Both the position numbers and the translations under genes were made by a program. Shown here piece by piece: positions 11,115 to 22,615 of a DNA stretch of 64,000 bases. The stretch is taken from the NCBI GenBank assembly GCA_029204225.1, contig CM055106.1, positions 13,380,539-13,444,538 of the forward strand. Direction: 5' to 3'. Below the pieces are notes generated by a model that had not been told where the DNA came from, did not search any database, and worked only from the letters and a program-made list of their open reading frames with translations. Source of the stretch: Diphasiastrum complanatum (lineage: Eukaryota; Streptophyta; Lycopodiopsida; Lycopodiales; Lycopodiaceae). Every line of letters starts with the position of its first letter. Within the stretch, counting starts at the first letter, position 1.

Positions 11115-12110
11115 TGCAGTAGGGGGTGGAAGCGCAACAGTGGATGTCTGCCTAGTACGACGTCGTGACGCGGAAGGCGAGTTAGGAATGATGATCTCGC
11201 TGCGTGGACGACGATGACTATGTGAACTCGATGTCTGCTGGGAGGATTCAGTCGGTGCCTCTTCATAAATAGAGAGCACGATGTCCATACAAAAACCATG
11301 GATTTTATTATCAAGGTGGGAGGCTGCTAGGAGTGACAACATCTGGCCAGTAGCAAATTGTTGTTTGGTATTGCTCTTGATAGCTCGTTTGAGCTCTCCA
11401 AAGACAGTCTTGAACCAGTTATATGGTTCCAGAGGAGCCTTGGCTATCTTGGCTTGGGACTCAACTATCCTATGCAAAATTTGGGAAGTAATACGCTCTT
11501 TCTTGAGGTTGCCAACCATCAGGAAATTGTTGAGGAGCTGAGCCTGAATGGCAGGATCAGTAATGGTCTCTAGAAGATAGACGTCATTAGTCCAGTGCAG
11601 ATCATTGGTAGTATCAATATAAGGATTAATAGCCTGTGAGGCTTGGGTACTAGATGCTATCCCTATGGCAGCAAGGGCGGCCTCAGTCGCACGCACCTTG
11701 TGTGTGGCTCTCTAGAAGGTAATGTAAAATTTAGATTTCTTCTCTTTCCAAGTACTGAAGGAAAAAGTCATAAAATCCATGTTGATTCTCCCTGAGAAGG
11801 CTCTCTCATGAATACCCATTGCAGTAAGCAGAAGCTCCGCAAGGGTTATCCACTGAGTGACCATGCTTGTGCTAGGAAGGATCATGATATCCGTTGCAAA
11901 TGGGACATCACGATGGATAGTGTAACGAGGCGACTGAGACGTATCTGTGGAAGACATGATGGGATAGAACGGAAACTGAGTGTATATCAGAAAATAGTAT
12001 GAGAATTTTTTAAGGCTTTGGTCGCTGAAAAAATTGGCAAGAGCTTTGCTAGCACAAGTGAGAAATAAAGTCGAATTTTGCCCTTTTATAGGCTGATTTG
12101 GAGGGTCCAT
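11112..12110 (-). pseudogene. Extra ORF downstream of a gypsy integrase, one in-frame TAG
   Basis: Two frames (11712-12110 and 11112-11696) are the same reading frame, separated only by a TAG at 11712-11714. Together they make about 330 codons. The product is not one I recognise. It starts near MDPPNQPIKG (or at an internal MSSTDTSQ), has a helical middle (QAQLLNNFLMVGNL; MLSLLAASHLDNK) and a basic Ser/Arg-rich C-terminus (SSSHSHRRPRSE, SASRRRTRQ). It lies about 640 bases downstream, on the same strand, of a Ty3/gypsy integrase C-terminus. Athila/Tat-lineage gypsy elements often carry an additional ORF in this position, so this may be one; that is inference from position only. Its 3' end abuts the Copia-A LTR. 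Confidence 0.5.
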
Positions 12111-12749
12111 TAGACAATGTACTAGTTTGGTTGTTCAGTTCTAAACCAAAATTTGCAGGCTTATTCAGTACTGTGAAAATAGGCTATAAAAATCTCGGCG
12201 AAGGTTTCTAGAGCTCTGAACCTATTCGGCAAACGTTTTCCAAGTCTGACGAAGGATGAACCTTCGCCCAAGAGGATCCTTCGCCCAAATACTGTCATAA
12301 ATGCAAATTTTCAGGATCTGAATCTATAGCCGACCTAAATTTGGCATTTTAAGTTCATCAGGCATGTCAGCAAAGGTTCCTGAGGAGATTAAGGTACTCG
12401 GCGAAGGTTCCCAAAATGGCATAATGCAATCATTCGCCTAACTCCAAAACAGGTACCAACTGATGAAAAGAACGTTCGCCCAACTCATTAAGAGTATATC
12501 TGAGATGGATCTTGCTTCTGAAAACTCAACGAACAATTCTAAACATAGTTTGTGCAGAAAATAACTAAAAAAATAATTTCTCAAGTTATTTTTCCATAAA
12601 GATTTGACTACTTTTCGATCTGATGACATTTCTGACTTTTGCTCATCATTCTTTTCTCATTTTTCTTCGTTTTTTTTTTTACTTTTTTTCATATTGTCTT
12701 TCCAAAAGAAATCAACAATTAAGTAGTGAAAACAATAAATAAAAAGTCA
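12111..12749. other. Spacer between gypsy integrase and extra ORF
   Basis: Non-coding stretch with recurring words of the type CGGCGAAGGTT and CCTTCGCCCAA on the plus strand (near 12197, 12250-12290, 12398 and 12430-12480). AT-rich from 12550 to 12740. It probably belongs to the gypsy element. Confidence 0.45.
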
Positions 12750-12937
12750 TTTGGATCATATTGGCTGAACTGGCGGAGCAAACTGCCAAAACTTGCGTAA
12801 TCGGCTGCCATTCACGAGAGTATCAAAACGTTTTCCATCCAAGTGTTCAAAAATCACTGCTCCATAGTTCAGGATTTCCTTTACTATATATGGGCCTTCA
12901 CCGGTATATTTCAATTTTCCCTTGGTCAACTTGGTTT
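12750..12937 (-). pseudogene. Ty3/gypsy integrase C-terminus
   Basis: The minus strand translates to a block containing KGKLKYTGEGPYIVKEI and NYGAVIFEHLDG, followed by VNGSRLRKFW. This is the typical post-core region of plant Ty3/gypsy integrases (GPYIV, then GAV, then NGxRLK). The upstream part of the gene is missing because a Copia LTR starts at 12940, in the middle of the coding sequence. The stop lies near 12750. Confidence 0.8.
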
Positions 12938-12939
12938 TG

Positions 12940-13213
12940 AGCTAGAATTAAAGTAGAATCATTGTGCTATTATACTGTGGGTCTTATCAGTCGATAAGGA
13001 TCAGTTGGCCTTGCCATGAGGCAAGTCGACGGGACACACATCCCGCCAACGACAACCTAGACCATGCATGGATTGCCTGAGTGAACAACTATATGTACAG
13101 TGTAATTTCATTTTGAGAAATACAGTTGCTATGTGAGCTTGTTGTGGAGAGTGTTTTCTGTCTGTGTTTATGTGTAGCATGATCTGTGTTTCTGTTTGAA
13201 GCAAATTCTAATT
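12940..13213 (+). repeat. Copia-B copy 1 5' LTR
   Basis: A 270-base LTR matching 35114-35387 and 39433-39706 in reverse orientation. Shared landmarks are ATTAAAGTAGAATCA at the start, the CGACGGGACAC region, and GAAGCAAATTCTAA at the end. The PBS follows immediately. Confidence 0.85.
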
Positions 13214-13226
13214 CGGTATCAGAGCC
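13214..13226 (+). promoter_or_regulatory. Copia-B copy 1 primer-binding site
   Basis: CGGTATCAGAGCC: twelve of thirteen bases fit the plant initiator tRNA-Met site TGGTATCAGAGCC. Confidence 0.85.
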
Positions 13227-14516
13227 ATACATGGAGTGTACATAGTACAGCATCACCATTGAAGAGAGCTTCGGGAGAACAATCTTCTGAGAGTTCGGGG
13301 TTTACGGCGGGTTGAAGACGGAAAGAGAAGCACTGGTGAAAAGAGTTTGGCACACAGAAGCTTGGTGAGCTTCAGACTGTGTGAGGATTCAGAGACAAGA
13401 GTTGTCGGCTGAATCAAAATTTCAGCAAACGGAATTTTGAAATTCCGAAGGAAGGCTACTTGGTGTTTGCAGTCAGTGTGCATTCAATTGGAAACCGTTT
13501 GACAACCAGATTGAAGCAACACACTCCCAGTAGTAGGGCGACCTCAAAGAAAGAGGATAGGCATGGCAGAGGACTATGAACAAGAAGCCAAGATTAGTTT
13601 TCTGAGAAAAACCTTGGCCTAGGGTATGAAAGCTCAAAAATGTGGATTTCTCTCTATGCTCAACATTTTCTGGTGCTGTAAAAGTTGGAAGGAGGGCGCC
13701 CTGCTCAACTTAATAAAATCTGAAGTGGCCATGGACAGCCGCGCTGAATTTGTGGAGCCATAAGCAATTTTGAGAGCAGCCATAGCTAGAAAGCAAGAAA
13801 AGCTTGCAAGTTGGAAGAGAAAGGAGGAGCGTGGAGCTCACGCACGACCAACAGGGGCAGTAGCTTAGTGTACGAAGGTGTATAGTGGCTGCAAGGTGAT
13901 CGTTTGGTGCACAAAGTGGTGTCTGGCCATAGGATCTTGCATAAATCAGATCAACAGTCGAGATGGTTGGCTCAAAGAACAATCTGGACCACAAGATTGT
14001 GGTGGGCCATTGGATGAAGTGGAAAAGGTCTTGAAGGGACTTGAAGTGCATTCTGGCCTTCAACTTCATTAAAAAATTTCATACTGAAATTGGAGTTGGG
14101 TCCCTTCACAAGTGAAGTGTGAAGTTTCTTGAAGGTGACGAAACAGTTCAAAAACACGAAAAACCCTTAATTTTGCCTCCTTTATCCGTTTTGACCCGAA
14201 CAAAAGGCTATAACCTCCAAACGAAGGGCACCCGGACTGTACTTGCAAGTACGGTACATCAAAACAGAGTGATTGCAGCGGAGAAAGTGTTCAGAGTGCG
14301 CCAAAAGTGATTTCACCATTCATTGGGCACGTAGGTGGGAGTTGACGACTGAGTGTATTTCGAAAGGCGACGCCGATTTGGCTTTCAATTTGGTGGAAAA
14401 GCGGCAAGTGGCCTGGTAAGGAAAAAAGTGCAGGTCATTATTTTCACCTTCTAACATCATAGTTGACCTCGAAATACTGTTTTTAGCCTACGGCAGAAGT
14501 TTCAAGTAGTTTTGCG
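13227..14516 (+). other. Copia-B leader between PBS and gag
   Basis: An untranslated leader of about 1.3 kb, shared with the reverse-orientation copy at 38144-39419. No reliable coding frame is visible; short frames on both strands are not conserved in the two copies. Confidence 0.7.
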
Positions 14517-15290
14517 ATGACAAACATGGGAGAGTCCATTTTGAGTGAAAGTAACAAATCGGATGAGATTTTGAGCTATGCAGTGTGGAAATTCAAAATG
14601 AAAAACATACTGATGGAGAAAGACGTGTTGGAAGTCATCACATGTGATGAGAGAAGGCCGTCAAATGAAGCGGATATCAAAGTGTTCGACAAAAAGATGA
14701 GAAAAGCTTTGACCTTCATTAACTTGTCAGTGAAGGATCACATCATTACCCACATTTGTGATGTTGTTACACCCAGACAGGCATGGGATGTGCTAAAGGA
14801 GCAGTTTGAGAAGTCAAATCTGTCAAGAATCATGTTTCTGAAGTCAAAGCTGAATGGTGCCTGAATGGAACAAGGAGAGCACATTCAAACTTATATGACC
14901 AGAATTAAGACAATGAGGGATGAACTGCATTCTATTGATGAGCGCATACGTGATGTGGAGCTGGTGCACAATGCATTGTGCGGCATTGCAGAACCATATC
15001 AGATGTTTGTGAGTGGAATAGTATCAAGAGAAAGATTGCCAACCTTTGACGAGCTCATAGGAATCTTGATGTAGGAAGAGCAACGGCGAGAAATGGTGAA
15101 AGCTAGACGTCAAAATATTGACGATCAGGCACTTGCGACACGCAAACAAGTCAAGGGCAAGGGAAAGAAGAAGTCTAAACAGCAATTTGCCAAGACTCAA
15201 GAGGATGAGGGATTTTCCAGTAAGACCAAAAAGAAAGACAAATGCTTCCATTGTGGTAAAAAGGAAGAGTGAATGTCGAAAATTCCTAGC
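14517..15290 (+). pseudogene. Copia-B copy 1 gag
   Basis: The Gag frame starts at 14517 (MTNMGESILSES). The copy at 38143 starts a few codons earlier (MAEVSSSFAM). The UBN2-type domain is clear: VWKFKMKNILMEKDV, then LTFINLSVKDHIITHICD, then AWDVLKEQF. A TGA at 14862-14864 and a TAG at about 15072 interrupt it. The Lys-rich tail and a zinc knuckle (CFHCGKKEE, where family members read CFHCGKKGH) follow, with a frameshift near 15270 that loses the GH of the knuckle. Confidence 0.9.
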
Positions 15291-15344
15291 GGAACAAGGC
15301 AAGGAGAAACCAAAGCAAACAGGTAACAGTGTCGATGAGGTGAG

Positions 15345-15590
15345 ATTGAAGATTCTAACATCTTCATATCTGCATTGTCATCTAATCAAGATGATCAAGC
15401 ATGGTATATTGACTCGGGAGCCACAAGACACATGACAGGTAACAAAAATTGTTTCAGTAGCTTGAAAGTGTTGGATAATGGAACGTTTGTTTCACAAGCA
15501 AATGGTGATGTGTGCAAGATCAAGGGGATAGACATCTCAAGATACTACTACTCAGCCTCTAGAGACAGGTTGGAGAGGTAGAGACAAACC
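15345..15590 (+). pseudogene. Copia-B copy 1 protease start joined to connector
   Basis: The protease motif AWYIDSGATRHMTGNKN is intact, with the catalytic Asp present. After NGDVCKIKGI the sequence jumps to DISRYYYSASRDRLER, which in the other copy lies after the integrase. The deletion removes the rest of protease, GAG-pre-integrase and the whole integrase. The junction is at about 15530. Confidence 0.85.
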
Positions 15591-17130
15591 TTTTGGTGCG
15601 AGAAGGATTGAAGTTGCAGGTGAAAAACGCAAGGAGAAGGATGTACCGTGAGATACATTTTCACCAGGAAGTCGATCACCTAACAGGAAGCTCCCTAAGT
15701 GGTTTGAGAGATTGTTGGAGAGCCGCGACATGGATGACTTTCCAAGATCATCTAGCCAGGGAGAGCTACAAAGATCAACAAGAGAGAAGACACAACCTGA
15801 AAGGTATGAAGCAAATTATACTCTCTTATCTAGCATTATTCAAAGCAAAGAACCTTCGACTTATGGTGAAGCAAAGGATGATGACATTTGGGTCAAGGCC
15901 ATGAGAGAGGAGATGGAGTCATTTGCTAAGCATAGCACATGGGACCTAGTAGAACCATTAGTTGGCAAGAAATCCATTGGTTGCAAATGGGTATACAGGA
16001 CTAAGTACCATGCAGATGAAAGTATAGCAAAGCACAAGGCAAGATTGGTGATCAAAGGGTATGCACAAAGTAAAGGCATCGACTATGAAGAGACCTTTGC
16101 GCCAGTATGTAAGTGTAATACTCTATGTCTACTTGTTGCTTTAGCTTCACATTTTGGTTGGCCTTTGCATCAGATGGATGTGAAATCTGCTTTTCTAAAT
16201 GGTAAGTTAGAAGAAGAGGTGTTCATGGATCAATCTGAAGGCTTTGTAGCGAAAGGACAGGAAAATAAAGTATGTCAGTTGAAGAAAGCGCTTTATGGTC
16301 TTAAACAGGCACCACGTGCGTGGTATAGCAGGATTGATGTCTACTTTGTTCAAAAGGGATGGTGAGAACACATTCTGATCCAAATTTGTATGTCTTATGC
16401 TTTGATGATATGGTTGCTTTGATTGCTCTTTATGTTGATGACTTAATTATTACGGGAAATAATCAAGAGATGATAGACATAATAAAAAAAGACCTCATGG
16501 AACAATTCGAGATGACAGATCTCAGCCTGATGCATTATTGCATTGGAGTAGAGGTGTGGCAAAAAGGACACGAAGTGGGTTTAACACAGGTGAAGTATGT
16601 CAAAGAGTTGTTGCATAGGTTTAGGTTGCAGGATTGCAAACCAGTGAATACTCCTATTGAACCAGGTAAAAAGCTTTCTAAACTTGATGAGTCACAGTCA
16701 TTTGATGTTACGCTGTATAGGCAGTTAGTAGGGAGCTTGACTTACCTTACCACGAGTAGACCAGATATATGCTATGCTCTTAGTATTGTAAGTTAGTTTA
16801 TGGCAGCACCTATGGAAATGCATTGGAAGACAGCTAAGAGCATTTTGCATTATGTAAAAGGCACTTCAGATTATGGCTTGATTTACAAGAAGCATGAGGG
16901 TTTACCTGAGTTGTGTGGCTATGTGGATGCGGATTGGGAAGGTGACTATGATGATCATAGATCCACCACAGGGTATGTATTCCAGCTTTGTGGCAGTTGC
17001 TTTTCCTAGTCTAGTAAGAAGCAAAGTATAATTGCTCTATCCACCACAAAAGCAAAGTATAAGGCAATGTGTAGTGCGACACAGGAAGCTATATGGTTGA
17101 GACAAATCTTGGAAGAAGTTGACATGAAGC
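15591..17130 (+). pseudogene. Copia-B copy 1 reverse transcriptase and RNase H
   Basis: The connector and RT are read mainly from 15712 to 16365, shifting frame at about 16362 and continuing to 17009. RT motifs: GCKWVYRTKYHADESI, then HKARLVIKGYAQ, then YEETFAPVCK, then QMDVKSAFLNGKLEEEVFMDQ, then ALYGLKQAPRAWY, then ALYVDDLIITG with an intact YVDD. RNase H follows with DADWEGDYDDHRSTTGY and the degraded end STTKAKYKAMCSATQEAIWL. Stops at about 16797 and 17008 break the end. The 3' end is lost near 17130. RT is the best-preserved domain here. Confidence 0.9.
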
Positions 17131-17275
17131 AGTAGGTCCATATGACATGGCAGATTCAATGGTGTAGAGTGTGGGCCCACAAAGTACACCTCTAGCATTA
17201 ACCCTACATTAACCCTACATGGATACACTTGAAAGTACCTAATAACCAACAATAGCTACACACAGTACCTAGTAG

Positions 17276-18548
17276 CCAACAATAGGACAACAGCTAGTGC
17301 TCTAGGTGAGACATAGACTTGCAAGACTCATTTAATGCCCAAGTACATTTCCAATTTGAAAATTGTTTATGAATTTTAATCAACCCACTTTTGTGTCCCC
17401 CTTCACATTCAAACTAAGACTACTCACTTTCATTAGCCTTTCACATACCAAATAATTTATTTTTTTTAGATGGATATCATTTTTTTCAAAATTAACCTTT
17501 GGAATACATTTTCATTTCACCATGGATTTAGTCTGTTTGACCTCAGAACCTCAAAAAAAGTGTTTATAAGTCAATTTGTTTTTATTAGTTTACAAACAGA
17601 AATATATTCCGGAGGCCAGTTTTTCGTTTTCTTTTTTTGGCCCGAAATCGCGATTTTTGGCCGTTTCGCTTCATCAGAAGGCCAAAAATTGCGTTTTGGA
17701 CCAAAAAAAAAAAAATTCTTTTTCAAAATCACGGTAAGGCACGATTTTGGGCCGTTTGACCGCGCGATTTTGGGCCGTTTGACCAAGTCAAACGGCCCAA
17801 AATCGTGCCTTATCATGATTTTGAAAAAAAAAATGATCCGAAACGCAATTTTTGGCCTTCTGATGAAGCGAAACGGCCAAAAATCGCGATTTTGGGCTAA
17901 AAAAAACGAAAACCTGGCCTTCAGGTGATACATTTTTGTTTCGCTATGGATTTAGTCTGTTTGACCTCAGAACCTCAAAAAATGTATTTATAAGTCAATT
18001 TGTTTTTATTAGTTTGCAAACAAAAATATATCCCAGAAGCCAGTATTTCGTTTTTTTTTGGTCCGAAATCGCAATTTTTGGTCGTTTTACTTCATCAGAA
18101 GGCCAAAAGTTGCGTTTCGGACCAAAAAGAAATTTTTTTTTTTCAAAATCACGATAAGGCACGATTCGGCCAAAAATCGCAATTTCGGGCCAAAAAAAAC
18201 GAAAAACTGGCTTCCGGGATATATTTCTGTTTGCAAACTAATAAAAACAAATCGACTTATAAACACCTTATTTGAGGTTCTAAGGTCAAACAGACTAAAT
18301 CCATGGTGAAATGAAAATGTATCCTGAAGGCCAATTTTGAAAAAAATAATATCCATCTGAAAAAAATAAATTATTTGGTATGTGAAAGACTAATGAAAGT
18401 GAGGTAGTCTTAGTTTGAATGTGAAGGGGGACACAAAAGTGGGTTGATTAAAATTCATAAGCAATTTTCAAATTTGAAATGTACTTGGGCATTAAATGAG
18501 GCCTGCAAGTCTATGTCCCACTTAGAGCCCTAGCTGTTGTCCTATTGG
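17276..18548. mobile_element. Foldback element with long inverted repeats
   Basis: The left arm (about 17281-17660) and right arm (about 18160-18546) are reverse complements with few differences. The outer ends read CCAACAATAGGACAACAGC and, in reverse, CCAATAGGACAACAGC. Between the arms, two further copies of the inner unit (the part with GGCCAAAAATCGCGATTTTGG-type words) alternate in orientation, giving forward-reverse-forward-reverse units centred near 17785, 17932 and 18165. No transposase is encoded; long open frames here arise from the repeated AT-rich text. A flanking near-duplicate (AGTACCTAATAACCAACAATAG and AGTACCTAGTAGCCAACAATAG) lies just left. It marks the point where Copia-B copy 1 is lost. 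Confidence 0.85.
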
Positions 18549-18843
18549 AACCAAGACAATGAATATGCTAGTCTTGCCTTACAAAGTATCTACAAAAGTC
18601 TATGGATGATGGGACCTATATTTAGCCCTTAACTCTTGCTCACCCTATGTGGTAACCCAAGGTAAAAGTGCCACGTAGGATTGATTAACACTAAACTAAT
18701 TATGATTAGCAAACCTGTTTAGGCAAGGAAGAGGCCCTTTTCGAGTCCAAAAAGGGCCCTAATCAGTGACCAAACGATTTGCACTTTGCTATCACTGGAA
18801 TTCGCATCTCTAATGCAATACTAATATGGCAAATTGACTTGAC
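18549..18843. other. Short spacer
   Basis: No gene seen. Contains a small imperfect palindrome around GAGGCCCTTTTCGAGTCCAAAAAGGGCCC (positions 18729-18757). Confidence 0.4.
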
Positions 18844-19744
18844 TTATCCAAACTGGCAGTTGAAGGGTATCTCATTGATGACAAACCCGATACACTGTTT
18901 CACAGCTACAACGACTTGATCAAAATGACGTACCAACTGCAAAACCTGCAAAATATCACACTTGCCACTTGCCAAGAGTCTCCAAAGTGTGATTACTGAC
19001 CCGTTTTTCATCTTCCATGTGTCCCACGCACAGTTCATCCAATGAAAGTTTGCTATCCTGCCCAATGGCTTCCAGCTAGTACCACCACGCATTTCAATCA
19101 CCCGTGACAACCAAAATGTGTGTACCTCCAAGCTAGCCCACATTTCCCTCCGAACGAGAAATTTCCAGGTCGCAGATGAGTGTGTTAATGCAGCTATCAC
19201 CCGATTTGATAATGCCACTGCCGATCATACATGTGAGAGCATTCCCCCAAATCGCGATTTGACATTGGTCGGTTCTAAATCCAAAAGTTGAACCTGATCA
19301 CGAGATTTTTCCACCTTGTAACCGGCATATCATGCCCATCTCTCACATGTGCTTGCTTGCCCTCTCAAAATTGTCGCCAATGATGAGTAGTCACGATGCC
19401 AAACTGCACTTCCGTCGCCAAAACTAGCTTTCTCCACACAATTCCGCTATCATTCTCCCCCATACCGCATTTATCACCTTCAAACACTCTGTTACCTATT
19501 CGAAGTAAGCAATAATGATTTTGAAGCAATAATGCCTCACTGTACCACCCTGTAGCAAGTTTCAGCAGCCAAAATTTGGGCCTATGGTACCCAAACAATA
19601 AATGTAGCCCATCACTCCGCTCGATAGGAATGGTGATGAAAACACCCCGAAACACATTCCTCCCTGCTCGGTGACGTCACTCTGTCCGCTAGCTCTAAGC
19701 AAACAGTTTCCAGAGGTCAATTTGGCCGAGATTCGTACAATCAT
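18844..19744 (-). other. Coding-like repeat of unknown function, copy 1
   Basis: Minus-strand frames at 19365-19744 and 18844-19218 contain blocks such as EALLLQNHYCLL, TSWKPLGRIANFHWM, WKMKNGSVITLWRLL and ASGKCDILQVLQ. The reverse-complement region at 60040-60540 encodes matching blocks (ALLLQNHYCLL, ASWKPLGRI, MKNGLVITLWRLLASGKCD) in fragmentary frames. Conservation at the amino-acid level between two diverged copies suggests an ancestral protein, perhaps in a mobile element. I do not recognise the family. It may be the reverse reading of a repeat conserved for other reasons; the number of stops in the second copy argues that copy is dead. Confidence 0.45.
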
Positions 19745-22093
19745 ATGCCAATTCTACACTTCAATTTGCACACATACAAATGGAAATCACACGTGGGGAG
19801 CATGTTTCCAGTACGTGTGAGTAGTAGGCCTATTTGCATTAGCTAATTCATGCCTTAGAATAGCTTGTTATACAAAGCAATGTGAAAGTAGGCAAACGCT
19901 ACTAGTCAAGTAGAATCATGCCAAGTGTCATCATGAGGTTGGGCCTCAATCTCCTCATGACTTGTACAAATCAAAATGCATGGTTAAGATAGGCATAGTA
20001 GACATCCATCTGGAGTCCTAAGCGGTGTTGACATGTCCTAAATTGTAGGAGAGCAAAAAAGTAGTGCACCATAGGTCACATTGACTTTTAACGTCCAACT
20101 AAATTATGAGGTGCAAATCATGGATCCAATCACTACATGCTTTATTGAGTAGGAGCTCGAGCTACCACTATATGGATGTGGACTCTCATTGTACTTTTGA
20201 ATCTTTTTGAGAGATAATCAAGTTTTGGCTTCAAAGATTTTCTCTCTCTACACGAGAGCTAGATGTTGGTTTCACACTTCCATAATGAAAACTACTTAGT
20301 TTTTTCAAGGATATGCATGAAACTTGCTTGACTTTGGTTGATGATTACTTTTTGTGTACAAGAGCTCTTGACTAGATCCAAATCTTGTTTGGTAGCTCAC
20401 GAAAATCCCAATTGATCAAAGATAGATTTGGTAGTGTGCAACCTCACATGCGTGTAGATCGTGGTCGATCTATTCAAGGTCCTCATATGCCAATTTTTTA
20501 ACAGTCGGAACCAATCCCTTTGGCCTGGAATGGAACAGAATTTTTCTCACAACTAAGAATTCGCATTCAACATCATTCAATGTCCACTTCCAAAATCGTG
20601 CAAAACCAATCCTCAAAATTTGCTCAAAATTGCCCTTGAATTCATTCAGACTGGCAATACAAATCCACTCATATTTGCCTATAGACTGGCACTAGCAAAT
20701 CCACTCAAATTTTCCTACAGAATCTGCTGAGAGATGCATCGTTACATTCAGCAAGAATTGCAAAATTTGAGGTTTGCATCAATAAGAGATGTTGTATATA
20801 CACAGAAAAAACCTGTATTCTCTAAATTAGACCTTTTTGTGTGTTGAAGTACCGACCGGAGAACATGCATCAATTGCATTAAAGATCAGATCAGAGGCAC
20901 GAATCCAGCAGCATCAACAGACCTTTGCAAGCGATCAAAAAACGACTATTGTTCTTTCATACATACCTATGTATTCTGGCGCTTTGGAAGCTGCAAGGAG
21001 AGATGGCCAGGCTCCTGCTCCAGAGATTTGGCTTTTATGTAATTTGTTGCGACTAACTATTTCGATTTTTTTTCAGACTTGAGGGATCCCGTCACAACAA
21101 CTGCCAGGAGCTTAAGGCAAATGATCGAGGTGAAAATCTAGAGCTTGCCACACCTTCAATAAGAGCACCAGATCTGCGAACAAGGCAGAAGATAGGAGAA
21201 AAGAGAGCATTCTCACAAGAGAGGAGAAGATTTGATGGTGGAGACAACGATCCACACCTGCACCTCTTCTTATTCAGTCATGAATAGTTTTTGCTTTTTT
21301 GCTTTTTGCTTTTTAAGCATTATGCAACATGCATCGTTCCTTTTTTTTATGCTCTTACTTTTTGGGCTTATCTATTGTGCATTGTTTGCATTCACAGGAT
21401 TCACAGACTACCAAGAAATAGGCTTGAGAATTACATACGTTACCAGATCCATGCGAGTTTTTGAGCTCTAACCATTGTGATCTTCATTATAACAGGTTAT
21501 TGCAATCGACTACCTCGTACCTAATAAACAAATAATCATGTGGCCCAGTAAAAGCAGAACCTTTTATAAAAGGACTGAACAGTTGATGAGAAGACCAGCG
21601 TCATATATCTTCTAAGTGTAATAGAAACATGACTATACAAGTAAATGTAAATGAAAGTGCATTTTTCAAGGAGGCAAAGGGAAATGAAGTAAGAAGTTGC
21701 TGAGTTGAAATTGATTTTCATTCGACACCTGGTTTGGATGCGAATTCATAACTTAAGAGCATTGCTACGAATACCCTTTTTCACACAAGGTGGATCAATG
21801 GTTTCACACTCATCATTTTTTAAAGAGATCCTGCAACAAAGAAAGAAAGCTGAAATCTTTTGTACACTACTTCCCAATTACCAAGAGGATGTGCTGGATC
21901 ACAATGTGCAAATCAAGCGACTTCACAATCTGCATCATGGTAAATCAAGTTTTTAATTTCTTACCATTAGCATTAGGAGAGGAACAAGGATTAGAATTTA
22001 CACTGGGGGGAAAAAATTTCCCCTTTTTCCATTTCTAGTCTATGATGAATCACAACCACCTGTCCTCAGTGCTCAGCATGAACCGCGCAAGAC
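19745..22093. other. Spacer without a recognised gene
   Basis: AT-rich non-coding sequence. A hydrophobic 79-codon frame at 21232-21471 has no family features and is probably chance. No RNA gene was seen. Confidence 0.45.
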
Positions 22094-22615
22094 TTACAGA
22101 ATCGAATTCAAATATAATAGTGATATACAGCGAAATAAGAGTAATTTCTCAATAAATTGACCTGAATTTTCACCAGCTGCAGTGGGCACTGCCTTGTAAT
22201 AAACAGAACACATTTTGTATCCGTGTTGCATGAAAATGCAAGTTTCTGAAGCACTGAAAAGATACCTGAGTGCCATAAAGAGGCTAACAGTATGCATTTG
22301 AACAAGATTTCGTTTCCTAAGAATCACACAGCTCTGTTTTCTGCGATGCAGAGCTGCAACTTATCCAGCTTTCATCCAAGCAAGAACCAGCAATGATGAG
22401 ACATCAGCTTTCATACCCAGCAACTGCAGAGAAGATCGTATGATAGACCTGTCATATGCTGTTATGACAATTGCCAACGAGGCTTCTCCCACAAAAGAAT
22501 GATCTTTTTCCTCCCAAAAAGGGGTATGTACAAAAATAACTCCACCCTTTGTATGTTAATTCAATGGGGCTTTCGAAATAAGATGTCAAGAAAATAGAAA
22601 CAGACCCAGTGCCAG

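Larger units (their letters stand above)
12940..17130 (+). mobile_element. Copia-B copy 1: Copia element lacking integrase and 3' LTR
   Basis: Plus-strand element with 5' LTR, PBS, a leader of about 1.3 kb, gag, the start of protease, then RT and RNase H. Protease and integrase are joined across a large deletion near 15530. RNase H ends around 17120, where the sequence turns into the flank of a foldback element, so the 3' LTR is missing. The element is inserted into a gypsy integrase gene. It is the same family as the minus-strand element at 35114-39706, which instead keeps integrase and lacks RT. Confidence 0.9.

Noticed and set aside
11281-11541. Plus-strand frames opposite the unknown gypsy-linked ORF
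   Set aside because: Shadows of the longer minus-strand frame.
17470-18356. Open frames of 73-152 codons in the foldback region
   Set aside because: They follow the inverted repeats on both strands and contain only AT-rich Phe/Lys/Ile text; no transposase motif.
21232-21471. 79-codon hydrophobic frame resembling a membrane protein
   Set aside because: Phe/Leu-rich because of T-rich DNA; no partner exons, no conservation seen.
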